From NCBI RefSeq assembly GCF_000812565.1, contig NZ_JTAM01000019.1, positions 62,001 to 126,000 of the forward strand: DNA of 64,000 bases, given 5' to 3'. Shown piece after piece: positions 45,612 to 55,143 of the stretch. Every line of letters starts with the position of its first letter. Position 1 is the stretch's first letter. The notes beneath the pieces were generated by a model. It was not told the DNA's origin, searched no databases, and saw only the letters and a program-made list of their open reading frames with translations. Origin of the DNA: Flammeovirga sp. OC4 (GTDB taxonomy: Bacteria; Bacteroidota; Bacteroidia; Cytophagales; Flammeovirgaceae). Both the position numbers and the translations under genes were made by a program.

Positions 45612-48600
45612 ATGAAACAAAAACTACAAGCATGCCTATTACTGCTTTTATTTTTTAATTTATTAATTGGTTGTGGCACAACCACTTCAGATGATGAAGA
45701 AACGAAGGTTATTTACAATAATTTTGATGGTGAAATTTCAACATTTCAGAACCTTTCAGTTACCCTTAGTAAAGAAATAAGAGAATCAAAAAATGATGAA
45801 TGGCTGAATGAACAGTATTTTACAATTTCACCAGAAGTAAAAGGTAAGTTTAAATGGACAGCCAAAAATACTGTGATCTTTTCACCTGAAAATGGATTTA
45901 GCCCAAGTACAGATTATACACTAAAACTATCAGAAAGTGTTTTTGCAAAAGAAGGAATCGTATTAGATAAAAGCCAACTCAACTATTCTTTTCATACGCC
46001 TTATTTAAAAGTAAATTATGCAAGTATTGCGTGGGCTTTAGGGAAGAATAATCAAGCGGAACCTCATCTAACTTTAAATTTTAACTATTCGGTAGATAGA
46101 GAAAAGGTAGCTCAAAAAATTATTATCAAAGATGGTGATAGAGATTTAAAAAGTGAGTTAGTTTCAAAAGGAAAAGGAACCCAATTAGTATTAGCTATTA
46201 AAGGTGAAGTTCCAGAGAAGGAAGTGGCAGTGAATATTATTGTTCAAAAAGGAATTATGCTAAAGGGAGCCAAAGTGGCTTCAAAAGAGCAAAAGTTGAA
46301 ATCGATTATTCCTAAAAAGGAAAAATTCCAAATATCATCTGTGGTTGCTAAAATTCTTTCGACTCAGAATGTGATTGAAATTAAGGCCAATCAAGGAATC
46401 TATAATGAGAAATTGAAATCAAAAATTTCTGTTTCGCCAAAAGTAGCTTTTGAAGTGGAAACCATAGAAAGTGGTGTACAGTTAGTGGGTAATTTTAAAT
46501 CAGGTCAATCCTATACCGTATCTATTTCACCGGAAGTGAAAGGTGTTTTTAGAACTAAGCTCGGGTCAAGATATAAAAAGAAGATTGTCTTTGGTGAAGT
46601 AGAGCCAAGTATTTCTTTTGCGGATAAGAAATCAATTTATATGTCTAACAAAAGTAGCAAGAAGATTGATTTAAATATTATCAGTGTTCCTGAGGTAGAC
46701 ATCAATATCTATAAGATTTATAAGAACAATCTTTATGCTTTCTTTGACGATAATAGTAATTATCAGGAAAGTGATTACTACTATTACGGGCCACAATATT
46801 ATAAACTAGGCGATGAGGTATTCTCTCAAAAGAATGTAGCCGTTAATGATTTACCAACGAGTGGTAATTTCCAGACTTTCTCATTGGACTTTTTAGATGA
46901 AAACAGATTCAATGGGGTTTATGTCGTTGAGATACGTAGTTCAAAGAAAAGGTATTTAGCTGCTAGAAAACTGATCAGTATTTCTGATATCGGTCTTTTA
47001 GTAAAACAAGGAAAGAACAGTGTATTAGTATATGCTAATTCAATTGCAGATGCTTCACCTATTGCGAATACAAAAATTACTTTAGTCAGTAGAAATAATC
47101 AAGAATTAATTTCAGTCAATACCAATGCTCAAGGTGTAGCAGAGTTTAAGGACCTTGAAAGTGCTACTAAAGGTTTCAACATAAGAATGATCTATGCTGA
47201 AAAAGATAATGATTTCAACTATCTAAACTATGACCAAACAAGGGTTGCAACTGAGCGTTTTGATGTAGGTGGTATGCGATTAAATAGTACAGGTTTGATG
47301 ACCTATATTTATGGAGATCGAAATTTATATAGACCTGGAGAAACGATTTATTTCAAAACAATTACTAGAGACAAAGACTGGAATCCTATTTCAGATCAAC
47401 CAATCAAAATAAAAGTATACCTACCAGATGGTAACTTATTGAAATCTGAAAGAGGGATGCTTAATGAAGAAGGTTCTTATGAATCAGCGGTAAAATTGAT
47501 GGACGGTGGTGTGACTGGCTATTATACGATTGAAGTAAGCACCGCTAATGATATAATTCTTTCGTCAAAAAGAATTAGTGTTGAGGACTTTATGCCGGAT
47601 AGAATTAAGGTCACTACAAAATTAGATAAGGAGCAGGTGGGAGTAGATAGTAAATTCGAAATAAATGCTACTGCAATGAATTTATTTGGAACGCCGGCAT
47701 CTGATAGAAGTTATGAAATCGACTTCTCGTTAAGTAGAAAAAACCTTTATGTAAAAGAGTTATCGGAATATAACTTCAACTTAAAAGGGAACATATCTTT
47801 ACGATATGATGATCATTTGCGTCAAGCTAAAACAGATGCAGGTGGTTCTTTCGCTGAGACGTTCCTTATAGATGGAATATATAAAAATAGTGGTATCCTT
47901 GAAGGGAAATTGTATACAACTGTTTTTGATGAATCAGGCAGACCTGTCAGAAGATTAAACACAATTGAAATTCCTACTCAAAACTATTTCTTGGGAGTGA
48001 AGGATCAAGATTGGTATATCAAAACTAGACAACAAGCGAGATTACCATTAGTAGCGGTTGATCAAAATAGAAAAGTAAAAAGTGGCGTAAAAGCTGAGGT
48101 AGAGTTAGTACGTTATGAGTGGCAATCTGTGATGGAAAGTACTTATAATGGTAGATACCGCTATGTTTCTCGTAAGAAAGAAATTGCACTGGAGAAAACA
48201 TCTATTACTATAAATGGTAAAAACACTACGTATGATTTCTTACCTGAAGCTTCAGGTGAATACGAGGTAAGAATACGACTTCCAAAAGCGAAGACTTACA
48301 TCTCAAAGAGATATTATGCGTATGGATGGGGAATGACTTCAAGTACAGCTTTCCAAGTAGATAAAGAAGGTAGAGTAACTATTGAAGCTGAGAACCCTAA
48401 ATATCAGGTTGGAGATAAAGCGAAGTTATTATTCAAGGCTCCTTTTAAAGGTAAATTACTGGTTACAGTAGAGCAAGATGATGTATTATCACATTATGAA
48501 TTGGATACCGATGAGCAATCTGCTTCATTGGAGTTACCAATTAAAGAAGAACACCTTCCTAATGTATTTGTAACCGCAACTTTAATCAAAGGCGCCAAAG

Positions 48601-50990
48601 ATAATGCACTTCCATTGACTGTTGCACATGGTTTTACTTCTATAAAAGTTGAATCACCAAAATCAAAATTAGCCTTAAAAATCAATGCACCTAAAGAAAG
48701 TAGATCCAATAGAACGCAAGAGATTGAGGTAGTAGCAGAAAATGGTGAGAAAAATATCGAAATGACTATTGCTGTTGTGGATGAAGGAATACTTCAAATC
48801 AAAAATTATAAAACACCAAGTCCTTATAACTACTTCTATCAAAATAGAGCATTAGGTGTAAATACGTATGATGTTTATCCATTGGTCATGCAGTTTAAGC
48901 AACAAGCCAATAGCTTCGGTTCTGATATGGCAAATTTAGGTGCTAGAGCAAATCCAATGGTGAACAATAGGGTAAACTTAGTAGCTTTCTGGAGTGGAAC
49001 ATTGAAGACAGATTCAGATGGAAAAGCGACATTTAAAGTAGATATTCCTGAGTTTTCTGGTGAACTGAGAATTATGGCAGTTGCGAATAAGGAAAAAGCA
49101 TTTGGGTCAGCTGAAGCGAGAATGAAAGTGAAAGATCCACTGGTATTGAGTGCGTCTTTACCAAGATTCTTGAGTCCTTCAGATGTGAATGATGCTAGTA
49201 TTATGATGACCAATACCACTAATAAAGACTTGAAGGTTAAAACTAAAGTTGATGTCTCAGGTGCTCTGACTGTAAATCAATCACAATTAGAAACGGTGAC
49301 AATCCCTGCCAATTCTGAAAAGAGAGTTGGATTTAAGTTAACAGCAGCTCAAGAGATCGGTGAAGGGAAGGTAGTAGTCGTTGCCAATGCCAATGGTGAA
49401 GATTTTATTACTAAGACCAACTTGAATGTAAGACCTGTTACCTCATTATTGAAATCAACAGCATCAGGAGTTATTAAGGCAGGAAGTAATAAAAACGTAG
49501 ACCTTAAGAAAGATTATATCAGTTCTTCAGTAAATGGTAAACTTTGGCTGAGTAAATCGCCAATGCTACAATTTGCAGAAGACTTGAATTACTTAGTGAG
49601 ATATCCTTATGGATGTGTAGAGCAAACTGTTTCTGCAGTTTTCCCTCAATTGTACTTAGCAGACTTGGCATCTAAAATGACAAAAGGCGTAAGTGAAGGA
49701 AGTGTTGATTATAATATCAATGAGGCAATAAGAAAGCTTCAGAGTATGCAGATTTATAATGGTGCTTTGACGTATTGGCAAGGAGGGAGCTATGAAAGTT
49801 TCTGGGGGTCAGCTTACGCTGCTCATTTCTTAATGGAAGCTCAGAAAAATGGGTATCAAGTAAATCAAAGGACTTTAGATAAACTTCTGGATTATTTGAG
49901 TAAAAAAGTAAAGAAGAAGAGTACACGTAACTACTATTATTACAGTAATGGTACTAGAGTTATTGAAAAAGCGGCTAGTAAAACAGTATTTTACTCTTTA
50001 TATATCTTAGCAGAAGCTGGCAGAGCAGATATAGCTACGATGAATTACTATAAACAGAATCAAAAACTGATTCCTAGAAATTCAAAATACATCCTTGCCA
50101 CTACTTATTTGAGAGCGGGAGATCAAAAAACATATCGCCTTCTTTTACCTAATAAACTGAATTCAGACAAAGCTGAAAAAGAGTTTGGAGGAAGTTTCTC
50201 TTCTTACATTAGAGATCAAGCATTAGTATTAAATGCACTTTTAGGAACTGATCCTAAAAATGCTCAGATAGGAACTATTGCTAGACATTTAACTGAAAGC
50301 ATGAAGACAGAAAGTTGGATGTCGACCCAAGAAAGAGCATTTAGCTTGTTGGCATTAGGAAAGTTGGCCAAGAAAGCAAATTCTCAGGAAGTGAAGGCTT
50401 CAATCAATGCAGACGGTAAAAAACTAGCAAGTTTTGATAATGAAGACTTAACTCTAACTAAGGAGGTATTAGGTAAGCAATTAAACATTGCGACTTCTGG
50501 AAATGGAGAATTGTATTATTTTGCAGAGTTGGAAGGACTGAATGCTTCTGGAAAATATCCTGAAGAAGACAAAGGGTTGAAAGTAAGAAGAATCTATTAC
50601 AATCGTGAAGGGCAAGTAATTACTTCTGATCAGTTTAAGCAAAATGAATTGATCATCGTAGGAATATCATTACATTCAGATGGAAAAAAGATCGAAAATG
50701 TAGTGGTTACAGACATGTTACCGGCAGGTTTTGAAATCGAAAATCCAAGACTAGGGGCAGTTCCTGGTGTAAAATGGACTAGAGATAAAGCCTCTACACC
50801 ACAGCATGTTGATTTCAGAGACGACCGTGTGAATTTCTTTGTTACTGCTACAACAAAATCGAGAACATATTATTATGTTGTAAGAGCAGTTAGTAAAGGT
50901 ACTTTCAAGGTAGGTCCAGTAAGTGCTGACGCAATGTACAATGGAGAGTATCGCTCATATCATGGAGCAAAATCAATAGTGGTTGAATAA
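45612..50990 (+). CDS. Alpha-2-macroglobulin family lipoprotein with thioester motif
   Basis: This 1792-residue lipoprotein (lipobox LLIGC at 17-21) belongs to bacterial alpha-2-macroglobulins, which trap proteases at the cell envelope. The macroglobulin domains include GDRNLYRPGETIYFKTITRD. The A2M domain has FWSGTLKTDSDGKATFKVD near residue 1127. The thioester site YPYGCVEQT is intact, with Cys1335 and Gln1338, so covalent capture is possible. An Omp85-family gene follows with an 8-base overlap. In proteobacteria the usual partner is penicillin-binding protein PbpC, which is absent here. Confidence 0.92.
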   Translation: MKQKLQACLLLLLFFNLLIGCGTTTSDDEETKVIYNNFDGEISTFQNLSVTLSKEIRESKNDEWLNEQYFTISPEVKGKFKWTAKNTVIFSPENGFSPSTDYTLKLSESVFAKEGIVLDKSQLNYSFHTPYLKVNYASIAWALGKNNQAEPHLTLNFNYSVDREKVAQKIIIKDGDRDLKSELVSKGKGTQLVLAIKGEVPEKEVAVNIIVQKGIMLKGAKVASKEQKLKSIIPKKEKFQISSVVAKILSTQNVIEIKANQGIYNEKLKSKISVSPKVAFEVETIESGVQLVGNFKSGQSYTVSISPEVKGVFRTKLGSRYKKKIVFGEVEPSISFADKKSIYMSNKSSKKIDLNIISVPEVDINIYKIYKNNLYAFFDDNSNYQESDYYYYGPQYYKLGDEVFSQKNVAVNDLPTSGNFQTFSLDFLDENRFNGVYVVEIRSSKKRYLAARKLISISDIGLLVKQGKNSVLVYANSIADASPIANTKITLVSRNNQELISVNTNAQGVAEFKDLESATKGFNIRMIYAEKDNDFNYLNYDQTRVATERFDVGGMRLNSTGLMTYIYGDRNLYRPGETIYFKTITRDKDWNPISDQPIKIKVYLPDGNLLKSERGMLNEEGSYESAVKLMDGGVTGYYTIEVSTANDIILSSKRISVEDFMPDRIKVTTKLDKEQVGVDSKFEINATAMNLFGTPASDRSYEIDFSLSRKNLYVKELSEYNFNLKGNISLRYDDHLRQAKTDAGGSFAETFLIDGIYKNSGILEGKLYTTVFDESGRPVRRLNTIEIPTQNYFLGVKDQDWYIKTRQQARLPLVAVDQNRKVKSGVKAEVELVRYEWQSVMESTYNGRYRYVSRKKEIALEKTSITINGKNTTYDFLPEASGEYEVRIRLPKAKTYISKRYYAYGWGMTSSTAFQVDKEGRVTIEAENPKYQVGDKAKLLFKAPFKGKLLVTVEQDDVLSHYELDTDEQSASLELPIKEEHLPNVFVTATLIKGAKDNALPLTVAHGFTSIKVESPKSKLALKINAPKESRSNRTQEIEVVAENGEKNIEMTIAVVDEGILQIKNYKTPSPYNYFYQNRALGVNTYDVYPLVMQFKQQANSFGSDMANLGARANPMVNNRVNLVAFWSGTLKTDSDGKATFKVDIPEFSGELRIMAVANKEKAFGSAEARMKVKDPLVLSASLPRFLSPSDVNDASIMMTNTTNKDLKVKTKVDVSGALTVNQSQLETVTIPANSEKRVGFKLTAAQEIGEGKVVVVANANGEDFITKTNLNVRPVTSLLKSTASGVIKAGSNKNVDLKKDYISSSVNGKLWLSKSPMLQFAEDLNYLVRYPYGCVEQTVSAVFPQLYLADLASKMTKGVSEGSVDYNINEAIRKLQSMQIYNGALTYWQGGSYESFWGSAYAAHFLMEAQKNGYQVNQRTLDKLLDYLSKKVKKKSTRNYYYYSNGTRVIEKAASKTVFYSLYILAEAGRADIATMNYYKQNQKLIPRNSKYILATTYLRAGDQKTYRLLLPNKLNSDKAEKEFGGSFSSYIRDQALVLNALLGTDPKNAQIGTIARHLTESMKTESWMSTQERAFSLLALGKLAKKANSQEVKASINADGKKLASFDNEDLTLTKEVLGKQLNIATSGNGELYYFAELEGLNASGKYPEEDKGLKVRRIYYNREGQVITSDQFKQNELIIVGISLHSDGKKIENVVVTDMLPAGFEIENPRLGAVPGVKWTRDKASTPQHVDFRDDRVNFFVTATTKSRTYYYVVRAVSKGTFKVGPVSADAMYNGEYRSYHGAKSIVVE

Positions 50991-52740
50991 AATTTTTAAA
51001 CATATAATACCATTTTGCCAAAGTAGAGTATTCTTTTTGAGTACTCTACTTTTGCTTTTTAAGTCTGTTTTATTTGCCCAAGACGGGGCATATACAGTTC
51101 GTTTTGAATTTGTAGATGATCAAAAAGACAAACCTTATTATCAAGAAAATATCACTTTTTTTTCGATAGAAGAGTGTAAAGGTTTTAGTGAAAACCTTCT
51201 TTATTTATGGAGAGACGAAGGTTACTTTTTAGCATCGATTGATACATCTTATTGCGATAATACAGATTATATCAATCAGGTATTTTTAGGTCCCAAATCA
51301 GAGGAAATTAAAGTTGATGTTAAATCCGTCAATCCTCAAATATTAAAAGGAAGGTATTGGAGAGGAAATGCTGTAGAGAAGTGGGTACGATTGAAAGATT
51401 TAAACGAAGCCAAAGATCAAGTAGTTACTTATTATGAAAACCAAGGCTATCCATTTACAGCAGTAAGTATAGATTCAATAAGATTTGAAGGAAAAACTTT
51501 AAATGGATTATTGAAAGTAAACCTTGGCGATGCTGTGATTTTGGATACTTTGATTGTCAAGAGAAATGCTCCTCTAGGTGTACAGAAAAAATTTTTTGAA
51601 GCATATTTAGGATTGAAAAAAGGGGAAACTTTTAGACAGAGAAATGTAGACAAGGCCACTGTAATTCTAGAAGAAACACCTTATTTAAAACTCAAAAAGA
51701 AACCAGATGTAGTTTTTGAATATGGGAAAGCAATGGTAGAGATTCCCTTAGAAAAAAGAAAAGCAAGCAGAGCTGATGGCATGTTGGGGATGGCTCCTAA
51801 CGGTCAAGATGAAGGAGAATTATTGATTACAGGTCAAATACTTTTAGACCTATGGAATCCTTTCGGAACAGGTAAGCGCTTTTATATTGATTGGAGAAAA
51901 CCAGATAACGATTCTCAGTGGTTTAATGCAAAGTTTGAGTATCCAAGGTTGTTTAGATCAACGGTTGACTTTGCTTATGATATCAATATACAACAACAAG
52001 ACTCTACTTTCTTAAAAGTAAATAACACTATACAGGTCAAAAAAAGAGTATCCACTAGAGCGAGTTTGCTCCTGGGGGCATCTTGGGAATCGAATCGTAT
52101 TCTAAGAGAATTGAATGAAAATGATGTGGATACATTAAACGATACTCAGTCTGTACTTTATTCTTTAGGATATGAATGGCAAAACTTAGATAACCCTATT
52201 TCACCAAGAAGAGGTTGGAGGTATAAGTTGATGTTTACGGGGGGACAAAGAAATATTATTTTTAACCCTGCCTTATCTTCTGATGTTTACGAAGGAATTC
52301 CTGAAAACTCATCATTACTTCAATGGTACCTTGAATTGGAGTATTACTTTGGTATCACAAAGTGGTTGGAAGGGTATTTAAAATTAGAAGGAGCTCAGAT
52401 GCTGGGAGATCACTTATTTAAAAATGAGTTATTTAGATTGGGTGGGTTTAGGTCATTAAGAGGATTTAATGAAGGAGAATTATTTGTAGATCGATATACT
52501 TACCTCACTTTTGAGCCAAGAATAAATATGGGAGATCAATCTTTTCTTTTTGTATTCACTGATATTGGAGTGAGTGGAATAGAAGACATATGGGATTTTC
52601 CGATGGGAGTTGGTGCCGGTGTAAACATTTCAACAGCCTCAGGAGATTTCTCAATAGCCTATGCATTAGGAAGGACAAATGAGATTCCTTTCTCTACTCA
52701 ATTAGCAAAGATCCACTTTGGATTTATCGGAAAATTCTAA
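50983..52740 (+). CDS. Omp85-family outer membrane protein (BamA/TamA-like)
   Basis: The 585-residue protein has a signal peptide (ending near FAQ), two or three POTRA-like segments (such as VTYYENQGYPFTAVSIDSI) and a 16-strand barrel region. The barrel contains the family hallmark RSLRGFNEGEL (the L6 RGF motif), then a terminal Phe. It is shorter than BamA (about 800), so it is more like TamA or a specialised translocase. Its start overlaps the alpha-2-macroglobulin stop, so the two are made together and may work together. I cannot tell whether the barrel exports or anchors the macroglobulin. Confidence 0.85.
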   Translation: MNKIFKHIIPFCQSRVFFLSTLLLLFKSVLFAQDGAYTVRFEFVDDQKDKPYYQENITFFSIEECKGFSENLLYLWRDEGYFLASIDTSYCDNTDYINQVFLGPKSEEIKVDVKSVNPQILKGRYWRGNAVEKWVRLKDLNEAKDQVVTYYENQGYPFTAVSIDSIRFEGKTLNGLLKVNLGDAVILDTLIVKRNAPLGVQKKFFEAYLGLKKGETFRQRNVDKATVILEETPYLKLKKKPDVVFEYGKAMVEIPLEKRKASRADGMLGMAPNGQDEGELLITGQILLDLWNPFGTGKRFYIDWRKPDNDSQWFNAKFEYPRLFRSTVDFAYDINIQQQDSTFLKVNNTIQVKKRVSTRASLLLGASWESNRILRELNENDVDTLNDTQSVLYSLGYEWQNLDNPISPRRGWRYKLMFTGGQRNIIFNPALSSDVYEGIPENSSLLQWYLELEYYFGITKWLEGYLKLEGAQMLGDHLFKNELFRLGGFRSLRGFNEGELFVDRYTYLTFEPRINMGDQSFLFVFTDIGVSGIEDIWDFPMGVGAGVNISTASGDFSIAYALGRTNEIPFSTQLAKIHFGFIGKF

Positions 52741-53084
52741 TTGAATTTTATTAACAAAATCAATCGTTTTTAAGATAGATTAAGTAATTTTTTACAATCA
52801 ATTAAGAAGAGATGTGAAATAATTTAAAATATAACTACCTAATAATCAGTATATAATAATATTTCCATACCTTCAGTTTCATAAACCTCTATTCAATTTT
52901 TACATTTTATGTGTCTATAATAGTGAGCATTTAAAGAATGCTTACGACACAATTGACTTAAGGTGAAACAGTTAAACTACTTGATAGTGTCAAATTAAAT
53001 AAGAAACGTCTTGCATCATGTAGTAGCTGTAGTATTGATTTTTTAACCCTTGTTTAGGGTCGTATAAACTTAACTTAATCCATC
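52741..53084. other. Intergenic region before the first ECF sigma gene
   Basis: The 344-bp gap is AT-rich and shows no gene. Near its end lies an inverted repeat ACCCT-TTGTT-AGGGT (53046-53060) followed by CGTATAAAC, 24 bases before the sigma-factor start. It could be an operator or part of a self-regulated promoter. Confidence 0.35.
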
Positions 53085-53645
53085 ATGTTAAGAGATGAAG
53101 AATTAATCCAAGGTTGTAAAGTCGGTGATAAAAAAATGCAACGTAAATTATACGAACAGTACAGCGGAGTACTTATGGCAGTTGCATGCCGATATTCAAG
53201 AACCGAGGAAGATGCTAGAGATATTTTGCAAGAATCTTTTGTAAAAATATTCAAGAAGATCGATTCGTTTAGAAATGAATCTTCTTTAAAACACTGGATG
53301 CGAAGAATAGTAGTCAATACTGCTATCAACTATCAGCGCTCAAAACTTTATTTATATCCAATGATGGATGTAAATGATATGTATGACCTAAAAGAGGAAG
53401 CAGTCGCATTATCAGATTATAGCTTCCAAGAATTATTATCATTGTTACAAAAACTTCCTGATGGTTGTCGTGTAATCTTTAATTTATATGCCATAGAAGG
53501 TTATAAGCACAAAGAAATCGCAGAGATGACAGGTGTTACCGAAGGAACCTCAAAGTCTCAGTTTTCAAGAGCACGAAAGCTTTTAAAGGAAATGATTGAA
53601 GAATCAGAATTAGAAAGAAATTATTATGCAATGGAAAGAGGATAA
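53085..53645 (+). CDS. ECF RNA polymerase sigma factor
   Basis: The 186-residue protein has sigma region 2 (ARDILQESFVKIFKKIDSFRN, about 45-65) and region 4 (GYKHKEIAEMTGVTEGTSKS, about 143-162), without regions 1.1 or 3, as in ECF sigma factors. It directs RNA polymerase to a small stress regulon. The following gene starts inside it, overlapping by 20 bases, and should be its regulator. Confidence 0.92.
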   Translation: MLRDEELIQGCKVGDKKMQRKLYEQYSGVLMAVACRYSRTEEDARDILQESFVKIFKKIDSFRNESSLKHWMRRIVVNTAINYQRSKLYLYPMMDVNDMYDLKEEAVALSDYSFQELLSLLQKLPDGCRVIFNLYAIEGYKHKEIAEMTGVTEGTSKSQFSRARKLLKEMIEESELERNYYAMERG

Positions 53646-54711
53646 CAGAGGAGATTTTGAAAACTTCTGGAAAGATGCTTTTCAAGATGAACAAATGTCA
53701 CCTCCAGAAGGATTATGGGATGACATTGAAAACGAAGTGGATCAGATTAACAAAAAGAAAAATCATTTTACCTTTCTAAGGTCAATTGCTGCTTTAATTA
53801 CCGTAGGATTACTCACGAGTTTCTTAGTCAAATATGAAGCTCCCCATTCTTTATCATTAGGAGAAGGGTTTGATGGAAAAAATGTAAATACAGCTTCAAT
53901 GATATCACCTTCATTATATGAAGCCGATGCAATCAATAGCGTTAGTGTATTGGACAAGCATATCTTACCAAGAATAAAAAAAGTTGCTGTAAACATGCCA
54001 CCTCCAATGATGTTCTTAGATATGGAGGAAGAAGAACATTCACCAGAAATGATTCAACTTTCATACATTGAACCTGAGAAAGAAGTAGAACTAGAGGAAG
54101 GGGTAGAAGAACATATCTCTGAATTAGGAATCATCAAAAGAGGTAAGGCTGTACCTGCTACAAAAATAAAACGTAAGAAAAGATATTATGCTACAGCTGA
54201 AGTAGGAATGTCCCGTCTTAATCCTAATATCAAAATGAATGGTCGAGTAGTTTCTGAAAAAACAACTTCACCTACTTTTGGTGTGAGTGCAGGAATGCAA
54301 TTAGAAAACGGCTTTTTTGTAGAAGCAGGAGTAAAATACGCTGACTATACTTACAAGACAGGTTTGACTGAACTTGGAGAACTTAACCAAAAGGTCGTAT
54401 CAGTTCCTGTAAAAGTAGGTTATGCTATAGAGAAGAAAAAACTAAGGTTAGCAGTTCATACGGCTTTAGTGACAAATATGATTGTTGATCAAAGTAGTAC
54501 AGACAATGTATCAGACAGTATCATCGATCAGTCTGTGAATATCTCAGGTCAATTAGGAGCAGAAGTGAGTTATCAAGTTTCTCCTAAAACAGCTTTATCA
54601 TTAGGAACAACTTATGGTGTTTCATTAAACGATCTAAGTAATGATTCTAATGTTTCAGCAATGTCAAACAACTATATGATTAGTATGGGTATTAAATATA
54701 ATATCATCTAA
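53626..54711 (+). CDS. Probable anti-sigma domain fused to an outer-membrane-type beta-barrel
   Basis: The first 45 residues are polar and contain the cytosolic-anchor-like motif FQDEQMSPPEGLWDDIENEVDQ that resembles the start of Bacteroidota anti-sigma proteins. A single membrane helix (about 49-68) follows, then a Glu-rich linker. From about 185 the sequence becomes a porin/PorT-like beta-barrel (YYATAEVGMSRLNPNIKMN, FFVEAGVKYADYTYKT, YMISMGIKYNII). Having an inner-membrane helix and an outer-membrane-type barrel in one chain is odd. The 20-base overlap with the sigma gene supports a regulatory tie. Confidence 0.65.
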   Translation: MQWKEDNRGDFENFWKDAFQDEQMSPPEGLWDDIENEVDQINKKKNHFTFLRSIAALITVGLLTSFLVKYEAPHSLSLGEGFDGKNVNTASMISPSLYEADAINSVSVLDKHILPRIKKVAVNMPPPMMFLDMEEEEHSPEMIQLSYIEPEKEVELEEGVEEHISELGIIKRGKAVPATKIKRKKRYYATAEVGMSRLNPNIKMNGRVVSEKTTSPTFGVSAGMQLENGFFVEAGVKYADYTYKTGLTELGELNQKVVSVPVKVGYAIEKKKLRLAVHTALVTNMIVDQSSTDNVSDSIIDQSVNISGQLGAEVSYQVSPKTALSLGTTYGVSLNDLSNDSNVSAMSNNYMISMGIKYNII

Positions 54712-54742
54712 TAATAAATTGAATTGGAATAAAATTTAAAAG

Positions 54743-54781
54743 AGATTGTCCCTTATTATAGGATTGACAATCTTTTTTTTA
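54743..54781 (+). terminator. Terminator of the sigma/barrel operon
   Basis: An 8-bp stem (54743-54750 with 54766-54773) with an inner CC/GG pairing is followed by eight T. Confidence 0.8.
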
Positions 54782-54830
54782 TCTCAAAAGTTTATGGATC
54801 TCTTTAGATATTTCATCAAGTCAATAAAAA

Positions 54831-54861
54831 AAGAAAGGTTACCAAGTCGGTAACCTTTCCT
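54831..54861 (-). terminator. Terminator of the second ECF sigma operon
   Basis: A perfect 11-bp stem (54833-54843 with 54849-54859) lies 20 bases past the stop of the 87-residue gene and is followed on the minus strand by T. Confidence 0.85.
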
Positions 54862-54879
54862 TAAGAGCCATTTAGTTTA

Positions 54880-55143
54880 TCAGTTCGAAGAATCTTCTTG
54901 GTCTATTGCTTTTTTCGCAAAGTCCATAATATTTTTTATAGTCCTCTGACTAGGTTTTTCATTAATTCGGTTTAGTGCTGCTTTTACCTTGACACCATTA
55001 ATCAAAAACGCCTCACAACTACTATCATCAAGTATTAGTTCTTTATCCTCTTCACTTAAAGTAGTGTAAGCAGTGTCTCTGTAAAGCCAGCTAAGAACTT
55101 TATTAGAACACTCTTTGTTTAGATGTTTTTTGTCTAATTGCAT
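54880..55143 (-). CDS. Small protein overlapping the second ECF sigma gene
   Basis: The 87-residue product is helical, has no signal or membrane segment and ends in a run of Asp/Glu/Ser. Its frame overlaps the sigma gene's 3' end by 41 bases, which is unusual and suggests coupled translation. It may be a soluble regulator of the sigma factor. It has no recognisable family; three Cys lie in the N-terminal half. A terminator follows. Confidence 0.6.
   Translation of the reverse strand: MQLDKKHLNKECSNKVLSWLYRDTAYTTLSEEDKELILDDSSCEAFLINGVKVKAALNRINEKPSQRTIKNIMDFAKKAIDQEDSSN

Noticed and set aside
46600-46900. Tyr/Asp-rich low-complexity stretch in the macroglobulin as a sign of a frameshift
   Set aside because: The frame is continuous through it and macroglobulin domains follow normally on both sides.
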